Source of the DNA: WTJY01 sp045105475
GTDB lineage: Bacteria; Chloroflexota; Anaerolineae; Promineifilales; Promineifilaceae
Length of the DNA: 64,000 bases
NCBI GenBank assembly: GCA_045105475.1
Contig: JBGCDP010000110.1
Coordinates: 1-64,000, forward strand
Reading direction: 5' to 3'
Shown here: positions 63,440-64,000 of the stretch, one piece after another
Layout of the letters: each line of letters starts with the position of its first letter
How positions within the stretch are numbered: the first letter of the stretch is position 1
Translations under genes and position numbers: made by a program
Notes under the pieces: generated by a model
Seen by the model: the letters and a program-made list of their open reading frames with translations, nothing else
Told to the model about the DNA's origin: nothing
Database searches by the model: none

Positions 63440-63533
63440 AGTCCGACAGCTCTGGGTTTCACGCCAAGCAAGTCTAGTCAAGCTATTTTGTCTGCAAAAA
63501 GCAAATAGATCGCCAAGCCTGCGATCCGTTTTT

Positions 63534-63568
63534 AGATCAATGTCATCTGGTAGATGACACCGATCTAG
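63534..63568. repeat. REP-like hairpin 4 (short loop)
   Basis: AGATCAATGTCATCT (63534-63548) pairs with AGATGACACCGATCT (63552-63566) with two mismatches, and is followed by AG as in the other copies. The loop is three bases. Confidence 0.75.
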
Positions 63569-63582
63569 CCCCTATTCTCGTT

Positions 63583-64000
63583 TCAACTAGACTTCATACT
63601 ACTTGACCCAAATCGCTCTAAAATAGCTTGAGCTATCAGTGGCGTGGCTGAATCAGGATAAGGCGCCACGCTACTGACATTAATCTCGCACAGCACATAA
63701 CTGTCTTCGCCCGATTCAGTTTTCGGCCCCAGCAAAAAGTCTGCATCCCACAAAACAGGCAGTTGCTGCGCCTCAACACTCAGCAGTTTCTGTAACTCTG
63801 GCAGCCATTCAGTTTCCATTTCTCGTTTCAGCAGCTGAGCCTCCGGCATGTCGGCCGAGTAGTACAAACGCGGTCCCGGTTGTGGGGTTTCCCCCATCTG
63901 CTCAGGAAAAAGCGCATTGATCGCCTGATGACCAAAGCCTGCCACCTGATCATGCACCATGTAACAGCGAAACATCCCTTCGGCCAACCGTGATTGATAC
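63583..64000 (-). CDS. ATP-grasp-like protein of the Cj0069 family, 5' end beyond the window
   Basis: Only the C-terminal 138 codons are inside the window. The frame stays open through the right edge (YQSRLAEGMFRCYMVHDQVA), so the N-terminus lies outside. Segments such as GFGHQAINALFPE and DADFLLGPKTESGEDSYVLC, then EINVSSVAPYPDSA, fit the metal-binding end of the Cj0069/ATP-grasp family. Function is not known. The gene end is 15 bases from REP-like hairpin 4. Confidence 0.75.
   Translation of the reverse strand, partial: YQSRLAEGMFRCYMVHDQVAGFGHQAINALFPEQMGETPQPGPRLYYSADMPEAQLLKREMETEWLPELQKLLSVEAQQLPVLWDADFLLGPKTESGEDSYVLCEINVSSVAPYPDSATPLIAQAILERFGSSSMKSS

Larger units (their letters stand above)
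1..64000. repeat. Highly iterated palindrome CGGCCG, about 200 copies
   Basis: Reading the window line by line I count about 200 copies of the hexamer CGGCCG, which equals the EagI site. At roughly balanced base composition about 12-16 would be expected. Copies lie in all reading frames (for example Ser-Ala-Glu, Ile-Gly-Arg, Ala-Ala-Gly contexts), on genes of both strands, and in intergenic hairpins at 57.5 and 57.9 kb. The enrichment is therefore at DNA level and not a codon or protein effect. It resembles in kind the HIP1 octamer of cyanobacteria, but the sequence is different. The count is by hand and may be off by several percent. Confidence 0.85.

Noticed and set aside
62637..63568. Clustered repeats as a CRISPR array
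   Set aside because: The repeats are hairpins of variable loop around a transposase gene, not regularly spaced identical repeats, and no cas gene is present.
1..64000. Gaps without CGGCCG as evidence of foreign DNA
   Set aside because: Gaps of 1.0-1.5 kb (for example 11.5-12.7, 31.5-33.0, 56.1-57.1, 62.8-63.8 kb) occur, but with a mean spacing near 320 bases several such gaps are expected by chance.
1..64000. tRNA, rRNA or known riboswitch
   Set aside because: I looked through the intergenic stretches and found no cloverleaf, rRNA segment or riboswitch motif that I could support.

Overview
The window looks like a chromosomal segment of a free-living bacterium of moderate GC, most plausibly a member of the Chloroflexota (Anaerolineae-like). 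That placement rests on the gene set: a DUF2157/DUF4401/GDYXXLXY trio, a trypsin-like protease of the kind common in that phylum, lipoproteins with beta-sandwich repeats, and many small metabolic and surface-glycan genes. No 16S rRNA, tRNA or other taxonomic anchor is present, so the placement is an inference. A strong genome-wide signature is visible by eye: the palindrome CGGCCG occurs about 200 times in 64 kb (hand count), in every reading frame and between genes, roughly once per 320 bases and well above chance.

Layout. 0.3-5.0 kb, plus strand: a translationally coupled membrane trio, a saccharopine-dehydrogenase-like oxidoreductase and a ThuA-type lipoprotein. 5.1-11.6 kb, minus strand: a Gfo/Idh/MocA oxidoreductase, UDP-glucose 6-dehydrogenase, an FAD amine-oxidase-fold enzyme, an LPG-synthase/flippase-like membrane protein and alanine racemase, all consistent with envelope or polysaccharide metabolism. 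11.7-14.4 kb, plus strand: an unknown acidic protein and methionyl-tRNA synthetase.

14.5-32.2 kb, minus strand, is the most unusual region. Fourteen genes, nearly all overlapping or separated by a few bases, run from an SDR enzyme through three glycosyltransferases, an NTP_transf_5 nucleotidyltransferase, a PqqD-like protein, an HprK-like P-loop kinase, two tandem TPR-sulfotransferase fusions, a TPR-GT92-GT2 fusion, a TPR-glycosyltransferase, a GT4, an ABC exporter with fused permease and ATPase, and a second, degenerate NTP_transf_5 protein. It ends at a terminator shared with metG. The gene mix suggests a sulfated or glycosylated surface product, perhaps peptide-linked (PqqD plus HprK-like kinase plus exporter), assembled and exported by one operon.

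32.7-42.1 kb is mostly housekeeping: Nif3-like protein, HNH nuclease, low-molecular-weight phosphatase, long-form hibernation factor, ComF, proBA, pyrimidine nucleoside phosphorylase, and a HAD hydrolase coupled to an unknown protein. 42.2-50.7 kb carries a SWIM-SNF2 helicase, transketolase, an HSD10-like SDR, an ArsR-SRPBCC regulator whose own promoter is buried in a perfect palindrome, and an S1-repeat protein. 51-62.6 kb is a set of small accessory genes: lipoprotein, S51-type amidotransferase, GNAT, MazF-like toxin with an extra N-terminal domain, GFA protein, GT4, CPBP protease, DUF1330, HtrA-like protease, SMP-30 lactonase, an atypical LuxR regulator and an aldehyde dehydrogenase. The right end has a REP-associated (RAYT) transposase flanked by four REP-like hairpins, then the C-terminal part of an ATP-grasp-like gene cut by the window edge. 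Several genes have a -10 hexamer 6-7 bases before the start codon, suggesting leaderless transcripts, while others have good Shine-Dalgarno sites.
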